A stretch of 64,000 bases of DNA from Natronococcus occultus SP4 (GCF_000328685.1 NC_019974.1:3277001-3341000), one strand, 5' to 3'. Positions 17,946 through 27,375 are shown, counted from the stretch's first letter. The notes: generated by a model not told the origin, from the sequence alone. Translations and numbers: made by a program.

Positions 17946-17953
17946 ATAACAAA
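17946..17953 (+). promoter_or_regulatory. ATAACAAA element before the acyltransferase operon
   Basis: GATAACAAAGC, 49 nt before the mini-ORF ATG at 17995 and 123 nt before the GTG of the acyltransferase. Confidence 0.55.
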
Positions 17954-17994
17954 GCCTCGCTGTCGGGTGTGTCCTGACGAGTACCCGAGTAGCT

Positions 17995-18072
17995 ATGAGA
18001 GAACACAGACACGACCGACGACTGCAGGGACGGGCTCGCATCGCCCCCTCGACCGGAGGCTGGTACCCGTGA
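17995..18072 (+). CDS. Candidate 25-residue leader ORF overlapping the acyltransferase gene
   Basis: Starts MREHRHDRRLQGR and ends GGWYP. Its TGA overlaps the GTG start of the next gene (GTGA). It is a basic peptide with no known family. Translational coupling is possible but unproven. Confidence 0.35.
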   Translation: MREHRHDRRLQGRARIAPSTGGWYP

Positions 18073-18647
18073 CGCGGTTCGTCTCGGGCGAGGACTGTAC
18101 GATCGCCGACGACGCGACGATCGACCACGGCGAGTTCGCGGAGCCGACGCGGATCGGCGCCGACGCGACGATCAGGGCCGGCTCGATCGTCTACGGCGAC
18201 GTCACGATCGGCGACGGGTTCACCACCGGCCACGACGTGTTGATCCGCGAGGGAACCACGATCGGCGACGACGTCCTCGTCGGTACGAAGACCGTCATCG
18301 ACGGCGAGACGACGATCGGCTCCCACGTCAGTCTCCAGACGAACGTCTACGTGCCGACCGAGACGACGATCGGTGACAACGTCTTCGTCGGCCCCGGGGC
18401 CGTCATGACCAACGACGAGTACCCCATCCGGACCGAGACCGATCTCGAGGGGCCGACCCTCGAGGACGGCGCCTCGGTCGGGGCGAACGCGACGATCCTG
18501 CCGGGCGTGACCGTCGGCAAGAACGCGTTCGTCGCGGCCGGCGCCGTCGTCGTCGAGGACGTCCCCGCCGACAGCCTCGCGGTGGGCGCACCGGCTGGAA
18601 CACAACCGCTTCCCGACCCCCTCGAGGGGCCGAACCAGCTCGAATGA
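18069..18647 (+). CDS. Left-handed beta-helix N-acetyltransferase (WbpD-like)
   Basis: A 192-residue hexapeptide-repeat acyltransferase with repeated I-G-D-D/I-G-S-H rungs (TIGDGFTTGHDVLIREGTTI) and the C-terminal APAGTQPLP cap. In the WbpD family the enzyme acetylates the 3-amino group of a UDP-2-acetamido-3-amino-uronic acid. The GTG start at 18069 (MTRFVSGEDC) fits family N-termini; an in-frame GTG at 17967 is too close to the promoter. It overlaps the next gene by 4 bases and is first in the four-gene nucleotide-sugar operon. Confidence 0.85.
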   Translation: MTRFVSGEDCTIADDATIDHGEFAEPTRIGADATIRAGSIVYGDVTIGDGFTTGHDVLIREGTTIGDDVLVGTKTVIDGETTIGSHVSLQTNVYVPTETTIGDNVFVGPGAVMTNDEYPIRTETDLEGPTLEDGASVGANATILPGVTVGKNAFVAAGAVVVEDVPADSLAVGAPAGTQPLPDPLEGPNQLE

Positions 18648-19822
18648 CCGATACCGAAACTGACGCCGACGCCGACAGCGGTATCGAACGCGTCTCCGAG
18701 GACTCGGAGATCGACGAGTCCGTTCCGATCGCCGACCCGTCGCTCGGCGAGGACGTGATCGACCGGGTCCGGGACGTCCTCGAGCGCGGCGCGCTCGCCG
18801 ACGGGCCCGAGGTCCGTGCCTTTGAGGAGGAGTTCGCCGCCTTCTGTGGCGCCGATCGGGCGGTCGCGACCTCGAACGGGACGACGGCGCTGGCAACCGC
18901 CCTCGAGGCGCTGGGTCTCGAGGACGGCGACGCGGTCGTCACCTCGCCGTTTTCCTTCGTCGCGAGCGCGAACGCGATCCGGCTCGCCGGCGGAATCCCG
19001 GTGTTCGCGGACATCGATCCCGAGACATACGCACTCGATCCCGACGCAGTCGAGCGGGCGGTCCGCGACCGCGAGGACGTCGTCGGTCTGCTCCCGGTCC
19101 ACCTCTATGGGCTCCCGGCCCCGATGCCCGCGCTGTGCGAGATCGCCGACGAACACGATCTCTTCGTCCTCGAGGACGCCTGCCAGGCCCACGGCGCGAA
19201 GTGTGAGGGGACGCGGGTCGGAACCTTCGGCGACGCCGCCTGCTTCTCGTTTTACCCGACCAAGAACATGACGACGGGTGAGGGCGGCATCGTCACGACC
19301 GACCGCGAGGACGTCGCCGAGCGGGCGGCCAGGTACGTCAACCACGGCCGCGGCGAGACCGGTACCGGAGGGTACGACCACCTCGAGCTGGGCCACAACC
19401 ACCGGATGACCGGGATCGCGGCCGCGATCGGTCGCGTCCAGCTCGAGCGACTGCCGGCGCACAACCGGGCCCGACGGGAGCACGCGGCCGCCTACGACGA
19501 GGCGTTCGCCGAGCTTCCCTTCGAGACGCCGACCGAGCCCACCCGGTACCGCCACGTCTACCACCAGTACACGGTGCGGGCGAGCGACCGGGACGCGCTC
19601 GCGGCGTCGCTCGCCGATCGAAACGTCGACACCGGGATCTACTACGAGCGACCGATCCACCGCCAGCCGGCCTACGACTCAGTGAGCACGGCCGCGGCGA
19701 CGTTCCCCGAGGCCGAGCGAGCCGCCAAAGAAGTCCTTTCCCTGCCCGTCCACCCGACGCTCTCGGCGGGCCAGCGACAAACCGTCGTCGAGGCGGTGCG
19801 GAACCACTACGATACGCAATGA
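18644..19822 (+). CDS. DegT/DnrJ/EryC1/StrS aminotransferase (WbpE-like)
   Basis: A 392-residue PLP-dependent sugar aminotransferase. The PLP lysine is in FYPTKNMTTGEGG (K about residue 207), with ATSNGTTAL near 75-83 and VLEDACQAHGAK near 175-186. In the WbpE reaction it transaminates the 3-keto sugar made by the neighbouring dehydrogenase, using glutamate. It overlaps the acyltransferase and the next oxidoreductase by 4 bases each (ATGA), so the operon is tightly coupled. An acidic N-terminal extension of about 25 residues precedes the conserved fold. Confidence 0.88.
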   Translation: MTDTETDADADSGIERVSEDSEIDESVPIADPSLGEDVIDRVRDVLERGALADGPEVRAFEEEFAAFCGADRAVATSNGTTALATALEALGLEDGDAVVTSPFSFVASANAIRLAGGIPVFADIDPETYALDPDAVERAVRDREDVVGLLPVHLYGLPAPMPALCEIADEHDLFVLEDACQAHGAKCEGTRVGTFGDAACFSFYPTKNMTTGEGGIVTTDREDVAERAARYVNHGRGETGTGGYDHLELGHNHRMTGIAAAIGRVQLERLPAHNRARREHAAAYDEAFAELPFETPTEPTRYRHVYHQYTVRASDRDALAASLADRNVDTGIYYERPIHRQPAYDSVSTAAATFPEAERAAKEVLSLPVHPTLSAGQRQTVVEAVRNHYDTQ

Positions 19823-20796
19823 CAGACCAACCACCCCTCAGAATCGGCGTCATCGGCGCCGGCTCGATGGGCGAGAATCATGCGCGGGTGTACAGCGAAC
19901 TGCGAACCGTCGATCTCGTCGGCGTCGCCGACCGCAACCGCGAGGTCGCCCGGCGGGTCGCCGCCGAGTACGGCACCGACGCCGTCGAGTTCGAGACGCT
20001 GCTGGATCGGTGCGACGCCGTCACCGTCGCGGTGCCGACCCACGCCCACGCCGACGTCGTCTCGCGGTGTCTCGAGGCCGACCTCGACGTCCTCGTTGAG
20101 AAACCGATCGCGGGCACGGTCGAGGAGGGCCGCGCCCTCGCCGAGCTGGCACGAGAGCGGGACCGCGTCCTCCAGGTCGGCCACATCGAGCGGTTCAACC
20201 CCGCGGTGGGGATGCTCGAGGAGCTGGTCGACGACCTCGAGATCATCGGCGTCGAGGCCGAGCGGCTCGGTCCCCCGATCAACCGCGACGCGCCCGGTAA
20301 CGTCGTCTTCGACCTGATGATCCACGACGTCGATGTCGTCGGCGCCGTCCTCGACCGGGAGCCGACGTCGATATCGGCGATCGGGGCGGCCGACGGCCGG
20401 TACGCGACGGCGACGATGGAGTACGACGACGTGGTCGCGACCCTGACCGCGAGCCGAGTCACCCAGAAGAAAGTCAGGAAACTCACCGTCACCGCCAGGG
20501 AGTGTCTCGTCGAGGTCGACTACCTCGAGCAGTCCGTGCTGATCTATCGGGACTCCTACCCCGAGTATCTCACCGACGACGGCCAGAACCGCTACCGCCA
20601 CGAGAGCGTGGTCGAACGTCCTCGGATCGGGACCGGGGAGCCGCTGCGTCACGAACTCGAGTCGTTCGTCGAGGCCGTCCGTACCGGATCCGAGCCCGAG
20701 GTGACCGCCGAGGACGGCGTCAGGGCCCTCGAGACGGTGCAGGCGATCGACTCGCGACTCGACCGACGACGACAGCGGGAGGTGAACGCCCGATGA
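19819..20796 (+). CDS. Gfo/Idh/MocA oxidoreductase (WbpB-like)
   Basis: A 325-residue NAD-dependent oxidoreductase. The Rossmann motif GVIGAGSMGENHAR lies at about residues 9-22, and the signature VLVEKPIA at about 93-100. By analogy with WbpB it oxidises the 3-OH of UDP-GlcNAcA to the 3-keto form. Position and 4-base overlaps on both sides place it between the aminotransferase and the UDP-sugar dehydrogenase, as the pathway predicts. Substrate assignment is inferred from context. Confidence 0.85.
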   Translation: MTDQPPLRIGVIGAGSMGENHARVYSELRTVDLVGVADRNREVARRVAAEYGTDAVEFETLLDRCDAVTVAVPTHAHADVVSRCLEADLDVLVEKPIAGTVEEGRALAELARERDRVLQVGHIERFNPAVGMLEELVDDLEIIGVEAERLGPPINRDAPGNVVFDLMIHDVDVVGAVLDREPTSISAIGAADGRYATATMEYDDVVATLTASRVTQKKVRKLTVTARECLVEVDYLEQSVLIYRDSYPEYLTDDGQNRYRHESVVERPRIGTGEPLRHELESFVEAVRTGSEPEVTAEDGVRALETVQAIDSRLDRRRQREVNAR

Positions 20797-22241
20797 GCGA
20801 TCGTCCGCCTGCACCGTACGACGACGACCTGACGGACGAGGCGTTCCGCGACCGGCTCGTCGGCGGCGAGATCCCCGTCGCCGTCTACGGGCTCGGCAAG
20901 ATGGGGCTCCCCCTTGCGGGCGTCTACGCCGAGATGACCGGCAACGTCACCGGCGTCGACGTCGATCCGGCGGTCGTCGAGAGCGTCGAAGACGGGCGGA
21001 GCCACGTCGTCGGTGAGCCCGGGCTCGACGTCCTCGTCGCCGACCAGGTCGAGCGCGGACGGCTCGGTGCGACGACCGACGGCGCCGGGGCCGCCGGCGA
21101 CGCTCGGATCCACGTGATCATCGTGCCGACGCTCGTCACCGAGGACGACGATCCCGACCTCGGGACGGTCGAATCGGTTGTCGAAGACATCGCCGCGGGG
21201 CTCGCGCCGGGCGATCTGGTGATCGCCGAGTCGACGCTGCCGCCGGGCTCCTGTCGGGACGTCCTGTTGCCACACCTGTGCCAGGAAAGCGGGCTCGAAC
21301 GGGGGACGTTCGGGCTCGCGTTCTGTCCGGAGCGCACGAAGTCGGGCAGGGCCTTGCAGGACATCCGCGGGGCGTACCCGAAGGTCGTCGGCGGCGTCGA
21401 CGCGGCCAGCACCCGCGCGGCCGAGCTGATCTACGGGGAGCTCACGAGCAACGAGGTCCACCCGGTCTCGGACGCGACGACCGCGGAGGCCGTGAAGGTG
21501 TTCGAGGGCGTCTACCGCGACGTCAACATCGCGCTGGCCAACGAACTGGGCCGGCTCGCCGACGAGCTGGGGATCTCCGTCCGCGAGGCGATCGACACGG
21601 CCAACGGGATCCCGGTCTGTCAGCTCCACGAGCCCGGCCCCGGGGTCGGGGGCCACTGTATCCCCTACTATCCCCACTTCCTGCTCTCGCGGCTCGAGGA
21701 GCCGATGCCGGTGATGCGGACGGCCCGGGAGCTCAACGACGCGATGCCGTCGGTCGTCGTCGACAGGCTCGCCGACGAGCTGGCGGCGACGGGAGTCGAC
21801 CTCGCCGAGGCCTCGGTCGCGGTGCTGGGAATCACGTACCGACCCGGCGTCGAGGAAACCCGCGCGTCGCCAGCGATCGGCGTCATCGAGGCGCTTCGGG
21901 AGGCCGGGGCCGACGTCGTCGGCGTCGACCCGCTCGTCGATCCCGCCGAGTACGGGGCTCGCCCGGTCACCATCGAGGACGTCCCCGAGAAGTCGTTCGA
22001 CGGCGTCGTCGTCGTCACCCCCCACGAGGAGTTCGAGGCGATCCCCTGGGGCGACCTCGAGCCGATGGTCGTCCTCGACGGACGGGACGCCATCGACCTC
22101 TCCGGGACGGGCCACCGCCAGTACACCCTCGCGGGAACGCACGCGGGGTCGTCGCCCGTCGTGAACGCGGGCGAACTCGAGGACGCGAGCGACGCGCCCG
22201 ACCCGGAGCCGACGCGAACGGACGGTGGGGGCGATGTATAA
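20793..22241 (+). CDS. UDP-N-acetylhexosamine 6-dehydrogenase (WbpA-like)
   Basis: A 482-residue nucleotide-sugar dehydrogenase. It has the N-terminal Rossmann fold VAVYGLGKMGLPLAGVYAEM, FCPERTKSG in the central region, the catalytic Cys in GPGVGGHCIPYYP, and a C-terminal UDP-binding domain (GITYRPGVEETRASP). It oxidises the C6 hydroxyl of a UDP-sugar to a uronic acid using NAD+. It is probably the first enzyme of the pathway encoded here, with UDP-GlcNAc as the likely substrate. The C-terminus has a non-conserved acidic tail. The stop overlaps the next start. Confidence 0.88.
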   Translation: MSDRPPAPYDDDLTDEAFRDRLVGGEIPVAVYGLGKMGLPLAGVYAEMTGNVTGVDVDPAVVESVEDGRSHVVGEPGLDVLVADQVERGRLGATTDGAGAAGDARIHVIIVPTLVTEDDDPDLGTVESVVEDIAAGLAPGDLVIAESTLPPGSCRDVLLPHLCQESGLERGTFGLAFCPERTKSGRALQDIRGAYPKVVGGVDAASTRAAELIYGELTSNEVHPVSDATTAEAVKVFEGVYRDVNIALANELGRLADELGISVREAIDTANGIPVCQLHEPGPGVGGHCIPYYPHFLLSRLEEPMPVMRTARELNDAMPSVVVDRLADELAATGVDLAEASVAVLGITYRPGVEETRASPAIGVIEALREAGADVVGVDPLVDPAEYGARPVTIEDVPEKSFDGVVVVTPHEEFEAIPWGDLEPMVVLDGRDAIDLSGTGHRQYTLAGTHAGSSPVVNAGELEDASDAPDPEPTRTDGGGDV

Positions 22242-23310
22242 GGGTCAGTCAGTCGCGGTCGTCGTCACCGCCTACGAGGAGGCGGCGTTCGTCGGTCGCG
22301 TCCTCGAGACGGTGCCCGACTACGTCGATCGGATCTACGCCGTCGACGACGCCTCGCCCGACGACTCCTGGGCCGTCATTCGGCGCGTCGCCGAGCGGAT
22401 CAACGAGTCCACCGAGCCGACGCGGACGGTCGCCGATGGCGGCGACGGCCGACGGGTCGTCCCGATCCGCCACGAGGAAAACAGGGGGTACGGCGCCGCC
22501 GTCAAGACCGGCTACGAGCGGGCCGTCGACGACGGGATCGACGTCGTCGCCGTGATGAACGGCGACGGGCAGATGGATCCCGCGATCCTCGACCGGATCC
22601 TCGACCCCGTCGTCGACGGCGAGGCCGACTACGCGAAGGGGAACCGGCTGCTCACGCCCGAGGACCGCGACTCGATGTCGACGTTCCGGTTCGTCGGCAA
22701 CGCCATGCTCACGGGGCTCTCGAAGTTCGCCACCGGCTACTGGACGCTGTCGGATCCCCAGAACGGGTACACCGCCATCTCCCGGGAGACGATCGAGCGC
22801 CTCGACCTCGAGGCGATCACGGATCAGTACGGCTTTCTCAACCACCTCCTGACCCACCTCAACGTCGCGGAGTGTCGGGTCGCGGACGTCCCCATGACGG
22901 CCGTCTACGGCGAGGAGGAGTCGAGCATCCGCTACCCGGCGTTCGTCCAGTTCGTCTCGCTACTCCTGCTCCGGAGTTTCTGCTGGCGGCTCAAGATCCG
23001 CTACGTCGTCCGGGGCTTTCACCCGGCCGTCGTCTTCTACGGCGCCGGCGCGACCGGGCTGGCCGGCGGGGTCGCGGGGCTGGTCGGCTCGCTCGCCCGC
23101 CACCTCCGGGGTGCCGAGAGCGTTACCGACGCGATCGCGTCCTTCGTCGCCGTGCTGGTCGGCACGACCGCGCTCGGGATCGGTATCTGGCTCGACCGCG
23201 AGGAGAACGCCGCGCTCGAGGTGGCCCCGTCCGACCGACTCGACGAGGACGTCACCGACGAAACGTCCTCGGAGCGACTCGGGGAGACGGCACCCCAGTC
23301 GGTCGACTAG
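22234..23310 (+). CDS. GT2-family membrane glycosyltransferase
   Basis: A 358-residue protein with a GT-A fold: VVVTAYEEAAFVGR, YAVDDASPDDS (about residue 35) and MNGDGQMDP (about 108), then two C-terminal membrane segments (about residues 265-285 and 300-325). This is the dolichyl-phosphate sugar synthase-like arrangement. It would transfer a sugar, perhaps the uronic acid made by the operon, to a lipid carrier or growing glycan at the inner membrane face. ATG 22234 is used; the gene overlaps the dehydrogenase end by 8 bases. Confidence 0.82.
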   Translation: MYKGQSVAVVVTAYEEAAFVGRVLETVPDYVDRIYAVDDASPDDSWAVIRRVAERINESTEPTRTVADGGDGRRVVPIRHEENRGYGAAVKTGYERAVDDGIDVVAVMNGDGQMDPAILDRILDPVVDGEADYAKGNRLLTPEDRDSMSTFRFVGNAMLTGLSKFATGYWTLSDPQNGYTAISRETIERLDLEAITDQYGFLNHLLTHLNVAECRVADVPMTAVYGEEESSIRYPAFVQFVSLLLLRSFCWRLKIRYVVRGFHPAVVFYGAGATGLAGGVAGLVGSLARHLRGAESVTDAIASFVAVLVGTTALGIGIWLDREENAALEVAPSDRLDEDVTDETSSERLGETAPQSVD

Positions 23311-23410
23311 GGAAGCGAGTGTCCCGTCCTCGGCGCCGGGTCGGGAGATCCGTTCCGCAAGACGAGCGAACGGGCTATCGAGCGCACGAACCACGCGTCC
23401 TCGATACACT

Positions 23411-23419
23411 ATATAAAGT
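23411..23419 (+). promoter_or_regulatory. TATA-like element before doxX-like gene
   Basis: TATATAAAG, about 75 nt upstream of the DoxX-like start. This is a canonical TATA box, unlike the ATAACAAA elements of the neighbouring glycan genes. Confidence 0.4.
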
Positions 23420-23490
23420 ACCCCTCAAATAACGGACGTCCACTCACCCGTGTTCGGCTCCTCCGTACAAATACAAGAGGTCAACTGATC

Positions 23491-24057
23491 ATGTCTACTA
23501 CTACTCGAAACAGACTCGAAAGCCGGTATGCGGGAATCACGCTCGAAGGACAACCCCACGCGCTGTCGGCGTGGTTCATCGTCGCCCTGCGGTTCGTGAT
23601 GGGCGCAATGATGCTGTTCGCCGGACTTGGCAAGTTCGCGTTCGTCAGCGGCGAGGCGTTCGATGCCAGCGGCTTCCTCGTCCACGGTATCGATCCAGCC
23701 AGCCCCGTCAGCGGTTTGTACGCCGCGATGGCGGGCAACGCGATGTTGCTCGAGGTTATCAACGTCGTCGTCCCGGTCACACAGGTGCTGATCGGCGTGG
23801 CACTGATCGCCGGCGCGTTCGTCCGGCTGGCCGCCCTCGGCGGCGCCATCCAGATGAGCATGTTCTACCTCGGCGGCTGGGAGGGCCAGTGGCTCGCACT
23901 GTTCGACTCGACGCTGATCTACGCCGTCGTCTTCCTGGCCATCGCGGCCTTCGGCGCCGGCCGGATCCTCGGGCTGGACCGCTACATCGCGCAGCTCCAG
24001 GTTGGCGGACAGGCGCTCGTCGAGCGCTTCCCGAAGCTTCGATACCTGCTGAGCTAA
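23491..24057 (+). CDS. DoxX-family membrane protein
   Basis: A 188-residue membrane protein with about four transmembrane segments (residues 27-50, 88-108, 110-128, 138-158). FVMGAMMLFAGLGKFAF near residues 35-51 is typical of the DoxX/quinol-oxidase-subunit-like family. Family members are implicated in thiosulfate:quinone oxidation or redox stress, but the exact role here is unknown. The gene stands alone after the glycan operon and has its own TATA-like element. Confidence 0.8.
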   Translation: MSTTTRNRLESRYAGITLEGQPHALSAWFIVALRFVMGAMMLFAGLGKFAFVSGEAFDASGFLVHGIDPASPVSGLYAAMAGNAMLLEVINVVVPVTQVLIGVALIAGAFVRLAALGGAIQMSMFYLGGWEGQWLALFDSTLIYAVVFLAIAAFGAGRILGLDRYIAQLQVGGQALVERFPKLRYLLS

Positions 24058-24315
24058 CTCCGGATCTTTTTTGGCTGAAAACTGGGAGAAAACCCACAGC
24101 TTCGGTCGTGCCGATTGACCCCGTCGAAACCCTCAGTCGGTGATCGATTTGGGGAGTCGTGCTGAACACACAGCCGAGCGTCACACGAACGATTCTCTAC
24201 CACTGATCGAGCGCAACCGTTGCCGAAGCAAACACCGAGATCTCCAGCAGCGGTCAAAACCAGGCTGCTGGACGCGGGGAACAACGTTTTCCCTGTCAGC
24301 CAACTACGGGCGAAT

Positions 24316-25401
24316 ATGGACGTCCGAGAGCCGGAGGCTCTCGTTCCAGCGGCTGTTGATACACTCCCGATCAACTTTGCAATCCTCGATAGTGAGGGGA
24401 CGATCCTGTATACGAATCACGCATGGCGAGCGTTCGGCAGGGCCAACGATATCGACCTTCGGCCGGATACGATCGGTACCAACTATCTCGAGATCACCGA
24501 ACAGGCGGAGACGGAAACGGCTCAAACTGCTGCCACCGGGTTGTCCGAAATTTTGACGGGTGAACGGGAACTCTTCGAGTTCGAGTACCCGTGCCACTCT
24601 CCCGACCAGCAACGGTGGTTCCTCATGCGGGCAGCACAGTTTACCGACGGTAATCGGAGATACGTTGCTGTCGCCCACTTCGATATCACCGACCGGTACG
24701 AGTACCAGCGTCGGCTGGAAGAATCCAACGAGCGCCTCCGACAGTTCGCCCACGCTGCCTCCCACGACCTCCAAGAGCCGTTACGGATGATCACGAACTA
24801 CCTGCAACTGCTCGAGCGCCGGTATAGCGACGAACTCGACGAAGATGCCGAAGAGTTCATCGAGTTCGCAGTCGACGGTGCCGAGCGGATGGAGGCGATG
24901 ATCGAGGGGCTTCTCACGTACTCCAGGGTCGAAACGCAGGAAAACTCCTTTGATTCGGTCGATCTCGAGGCAGTACTTGAGGATGTTTTGACCGACCTCG
25001 GCATCCGGATCGAGGAAACCGATGCTGAAATCACCGCCGAACCGCTGCCGACTGTCAGCGGTGACGCCAGCCAACTCCGCCAGCTCTTCCAGAACCTGTT
25101 GGAGAACGCTCTCCAGTACAGCGGCGAGCAGAAGCCTCGAGTGTCGATCGCTGCGACGCGTGACGAGGACGAGTGGGTGATTTCGGTCAGCGACGAGGGG
25201 ATCGGTATCGATCACGAAGAGGCAGACCGAGTTTTCGAGGTGTTCCAGCGGCTCCACAGCCACGAGGAGTACGACGGGACGGGGATCGGCCTCGCACTCT
25301 GTGAGCGAATCGTGGAACGACACGGTGGCGAGATCTGGGTTGCCGCCGACTCCGACGGCGGATCGACGTTCTCGTTTACGCTTCCGCGAGCTGACACCTG
25401 A
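24316..25401 (+). CDS. PAS-domain sensor histidine kinase
   Basis: A 361-residue soluble sensor kinase. A PAS domain spans about residues 10-125 (NFAILDSEGTILYTNHAWRA). The HisKA H-box FAHAASHDLQEPLRMI is at about 138-153, the N-box NLLENALQYS at about 260, and the G boxes VSDEGIGIDHEE and GTGIGLALCERIVERHGG follow. It lacks membrane segments and a receiver domain. No response regulator lies beside it, so its partner is elsewhere. The start is ATG 24316; an alternative upstream start at 24220 would add 32 residues. Confidence 0.88.
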   Translation: MDVREPEALVPAAVDTLPINFAILDSEGTILYTNHAWRAFGRANDIDLRPDTIGTNYLEITEQAETETAQTAATGLSEILTGERELFEFEYPCHSPDQQRWFLMRAAQFTDGNRRYVAVAHFDITDRYEYQRRLEESNERLRQFAHAASHDLQEPLRMITNYLQLLERRYSDELDEDAEEFIEFAVDGAERMEAMIEGLLTYSRVETQENSFDSVDLEAVLEDVLTDLGIRIEETDAEITAEPLPTVSGDASQLRQLFQNLLENALQYSGEQKPRVSIAATRDEDEWVISVSDEGIGIDHEEADRVFEVFQRLHSHEEYDGTGIGLALCERIVERHGGEIWVAADSDGGSTFSFTLPRADT

Positions 25402-25574
25402 GCCCGTTTTCGAGGGCTGCGGTCACCCGGTGTATTCGGCACGCAGTTTTGACAACGGTTGGATGAAAACGACGAACGCTCCGTTACCCTGCCTGGAACG
25501 CCATCACCGAGAAATTCGGCTACTGAAGAACTAGCTCCACCTCCGTTCGAGACGCTCACTCGATTCACCCGCCG

Positions 25575-25634
25575 ATGACGCTGGGCGTGCAGGCAGCACC
25601 ACTATTCGCGGGAGGAAACACGGGAAAGCTGTGA
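25575..25634 (+). CDS. Candidate 19-residue leader ORF overlapping the STAS gene
   Basis: MTLGVQAAPLFAGGNTGKL then TGA. The stop overlaps the GTG start of the next gene by 3 bases (GTGA context). It is one of several such mini-ORFs in the window. Confidence 0.3.
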   Translation: MTLGVQAAPLFAGGNTGKL

Positions 25635-25996
25635 TCGAGAAACTGCCACGGAGCGAGGGTAACAGCATCGGCTACGAAGCCACCGACGAACTGAGCGAGG
25701 ACGAGTACGCGGAGATCCTGGCCGACGTCGAAGCGGCGATCGACGAGTACGGTTCGGCGAAACTCCTGCTGGATCTCTCCGGCGTTTCCGACTCGTACGC
25801 CGAGTTCGACGCGTACGAGGAGGATTTCGGCTTCTACCTTCGACACGGGGAGGACATGGACTGTTACGCGGTCGTCGGCGACGACAGCGTCCTCGAGTGG
25901 GGAACGGAGCTCAGCGATCGAGTGACCGAGACGGATATCGAGTTCTTCGACGCGGAGGATCTCGACGACGCGTGGGAGTACGTCGAAGAACAGTGA
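25631..25996 (+). CDS. STAS/SpoIIAA-like protein
   Basis: A 121-residue acidic protein. Segments such as LLLDLSGVSDSYAEFDAYEE and CYAVVGDDSVLEWGTEL match the SpoIIAA-like (STAS-fold) family of small cytoplasmic or peripheral proteins. The biochemical role is unclear. The start is GTG 25631; the hairpin at 26002 lies just after the stop. It is downstream of the PAS kinase but separated by about 230 bases. Confidence 0.7.
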   Translation: MIEKLPRSEGNSIGYEATDELSEDEYAEILADVEAAIDEYGSAKLLLDLSGVSDSYAEFDAYEEDFGFYLRHGEDMDCYAVVGDDSVLEWGTELSDRVTETDIEFFDAEDLDDAWEYVEEQ

Positions 25997-26001
25997 CTCC
26001 T

Positions 26002-26021
26002 CCCACGACTGACGTCGTGGG
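26002..26021 (+). repeat. Orphan hairpin, IS200/IS605-end-like
   Basis: CCCACGAC-TGAC-GTCGTGGG begins 6 bases after the STAS gene stop. It differs by one loop base from the hairpin at 17024. No transposase is present; it may be an element remnant or terminator. Confidence 0.5.
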
Positions 26022-26211
26022 CGTTCTGTAGCAGGAGCACGCCGTTGAGAGACCCGTTGTCAGAAACGGAACAGTCAGTCGACACCGTCGGCTCGGCTAC
26101 GGGTCAGCCGCGTCCGAACCGCTCTTCGGACCGGACAGGGGGAAGTCGACTTCGATCGTGTCGTATTAGACTGGGGACCGTGAATCGCCAGTAACGACGG
26201 TTTTGTGCCGA

Positions 26212-27312
26212 CTACAGCGATTGCGAGCGGGGGCGAATCGCCTGCTTGGCCGGCGGACTGAGCCGATCGAGCGAGCCCCGCGCGGTCGCGATGTCGACGA
26301 GCAGGTCGGTCAGGTTCACCAGCTCGCCGACGTAGGCCTGCCGGCGCCGCTGCCAGCGAGCCGGGACGCCCTCGTCGCCGAGGACGTCGATCGCCCGATC
26401 CCGGAGGTTCTCGTAGGCGTCGAACTGTTCGGCGAGCCCGGCCCGCTCGAGGGCCTGGAACTCGCCGTACTCGTGGTCGTCGGTGCCCCGGTAGCGGAAC
26501 GCGGGGGTGCCAAGCAGGGCGGCCTCGGTGGCCATCGTTCCCGTGTCGGCGACGAGCAGCGAGGCCTCGGCCATCGCGTCGTGGATCAGTGCGGGGTGGA
26601 GGTCGTACGGCCGAGCCGGGGAGTCCCGGAGCTCCATCTCGCCGCGCTCGTCGGAGACGAAAACGGTTGCGTCCTCGCTCAGGCGCTCGATCAGGTCCCG
26701 GCGCTGCTCTGGCCGAAAGCCCTCGAGATCGGTATCGTGGAGGGCGTCGAGGGCGTTGAACCGCAGGAGGACGTACGGCTCCTCGGGATCGACCCCGAGG
26801 TACTCGCGGATCCGTCCGTCGGGCTCGAAAACGTCGGGGTGGAGGTAGGCACACTCCTTGAACCCCTCGAAGGTGTAGTGGTCCGGCCCCAGGTCTCGCC
26901 GGGTCACCGCCGGTGAGAGGATGCAGTCGGCGAACGGACGGGAGACGGTGTGGTTGAAATCGCCCGGCTCGTCGTCCAGCACGAGCACCGTCGGCGCCCG
27001 CGTCACCGTCCCCGCGAGGGCGGCGTAGGGCCCCCGTCCGAAGACGACGTCGGGGCGAAACCGGACCGACTCCCGGACGATCGTCCCGAGCTGGCCGCCC
27101 AGCTCGCGGGCGAACCGCAGCCGGGAGTAGGCGTCGGTACCGTGATCGCCGTACACCCGATACGGCATGCCGAAAAACTCGAGCAGGTCGGTCGTACAGG
27201 CGTACTCGCGGGTCAACACGAGGACGTCGTGGCCGGCGCGTTCAAGCCTGTTGACGGTGTGGCGGTACAGGTGGACGTGGGCGGGGGTGTTAGCGAAGAC
27301 GAGAATCCGCAT
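26212..27312 (-). CDS. DUF354 glycosyltransferase-like protein
   Basis: A 366-residue protein of the DUF354 family, which has a GT-B-like fold. It starts MRILVFANTPAHVHLYRHTV; it has FGRGPYAAL near residue 104 and a C-terminal nucleotide-sugar-like region (LVADTGTMATEAALLGTPAF). The family is archaeal and often sits in surface-glycan loci, and an epimerase or glycosyltransferase role is suspected. ATG 27312 lies 34 nt from an ATTACAAA variant of the shared promoter motif. It is divergent from the GT4 gene at 27515. Confidence 0.8.
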   Translation of the reverse strand: MRILVFANTPAHVHLYRHTVNRLERAGHDVLVLTREYACTTDLLEFFGMPYRVYGDHGTDAYSRLRFARELGGQLGTIVRESVRFRPDVVFGRGPYAALAGTVTRAPTVLVLDDEPGDFNHTVSRPFADCILSPAVTRRDLGPDHYTFEGFKECAYLHPDVFEPDGRIREYLGVDPEEPYVLLRFNALDALHDTDLEGFRPEQRRDLIERLSEDATVFVSDERGEMELRDSPARPYDLHPALIHDAMAEASLLVADTGTMATEAALLGTPAFRYRGTDDHEYGEFQALERAGLAEQFDAYENLRDRAIDVLGDEGVPARWQRRRQAYVGELVNLTDLLVDIATARGSLDRLSPPAKQAIRPRSQSL

Positions 27313-27338
27313 CGCCTCCCCGTAGCCGTCGATGACCC

Positions 27339-27346
27339 TTTGTAAT
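27339..27346 (-). promoter_or_regulatory. ATTACAAA variant element before the DUF354 gene
   Basis: On the minus strand, ATTACAAAGG lies 34 nt before the ATG. It has one mismatch from the ATAACAAA consensus and the same spacing. Confidence 0.5.
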
Positions 27347-27357
27347 AGTACAGCTAC

Positions 27358-27375
27358 CCGTGGACGAAGCCACGG
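27358..27375. repeat. Small hairpin between divergent glycan genes
   Basis: CCGTGG-ACGAAG-CCACGG, a 6-bp stem. It may be another remnant of an IS-end-like hairpin or a regulatory structure. The evidence is weak. Confidence 0.3.

Noticed and set aside
25492-25535. Small ORF after the PAS kinase
   Set aside because: Too short, with no overlap, motif or promoter; probably chance.
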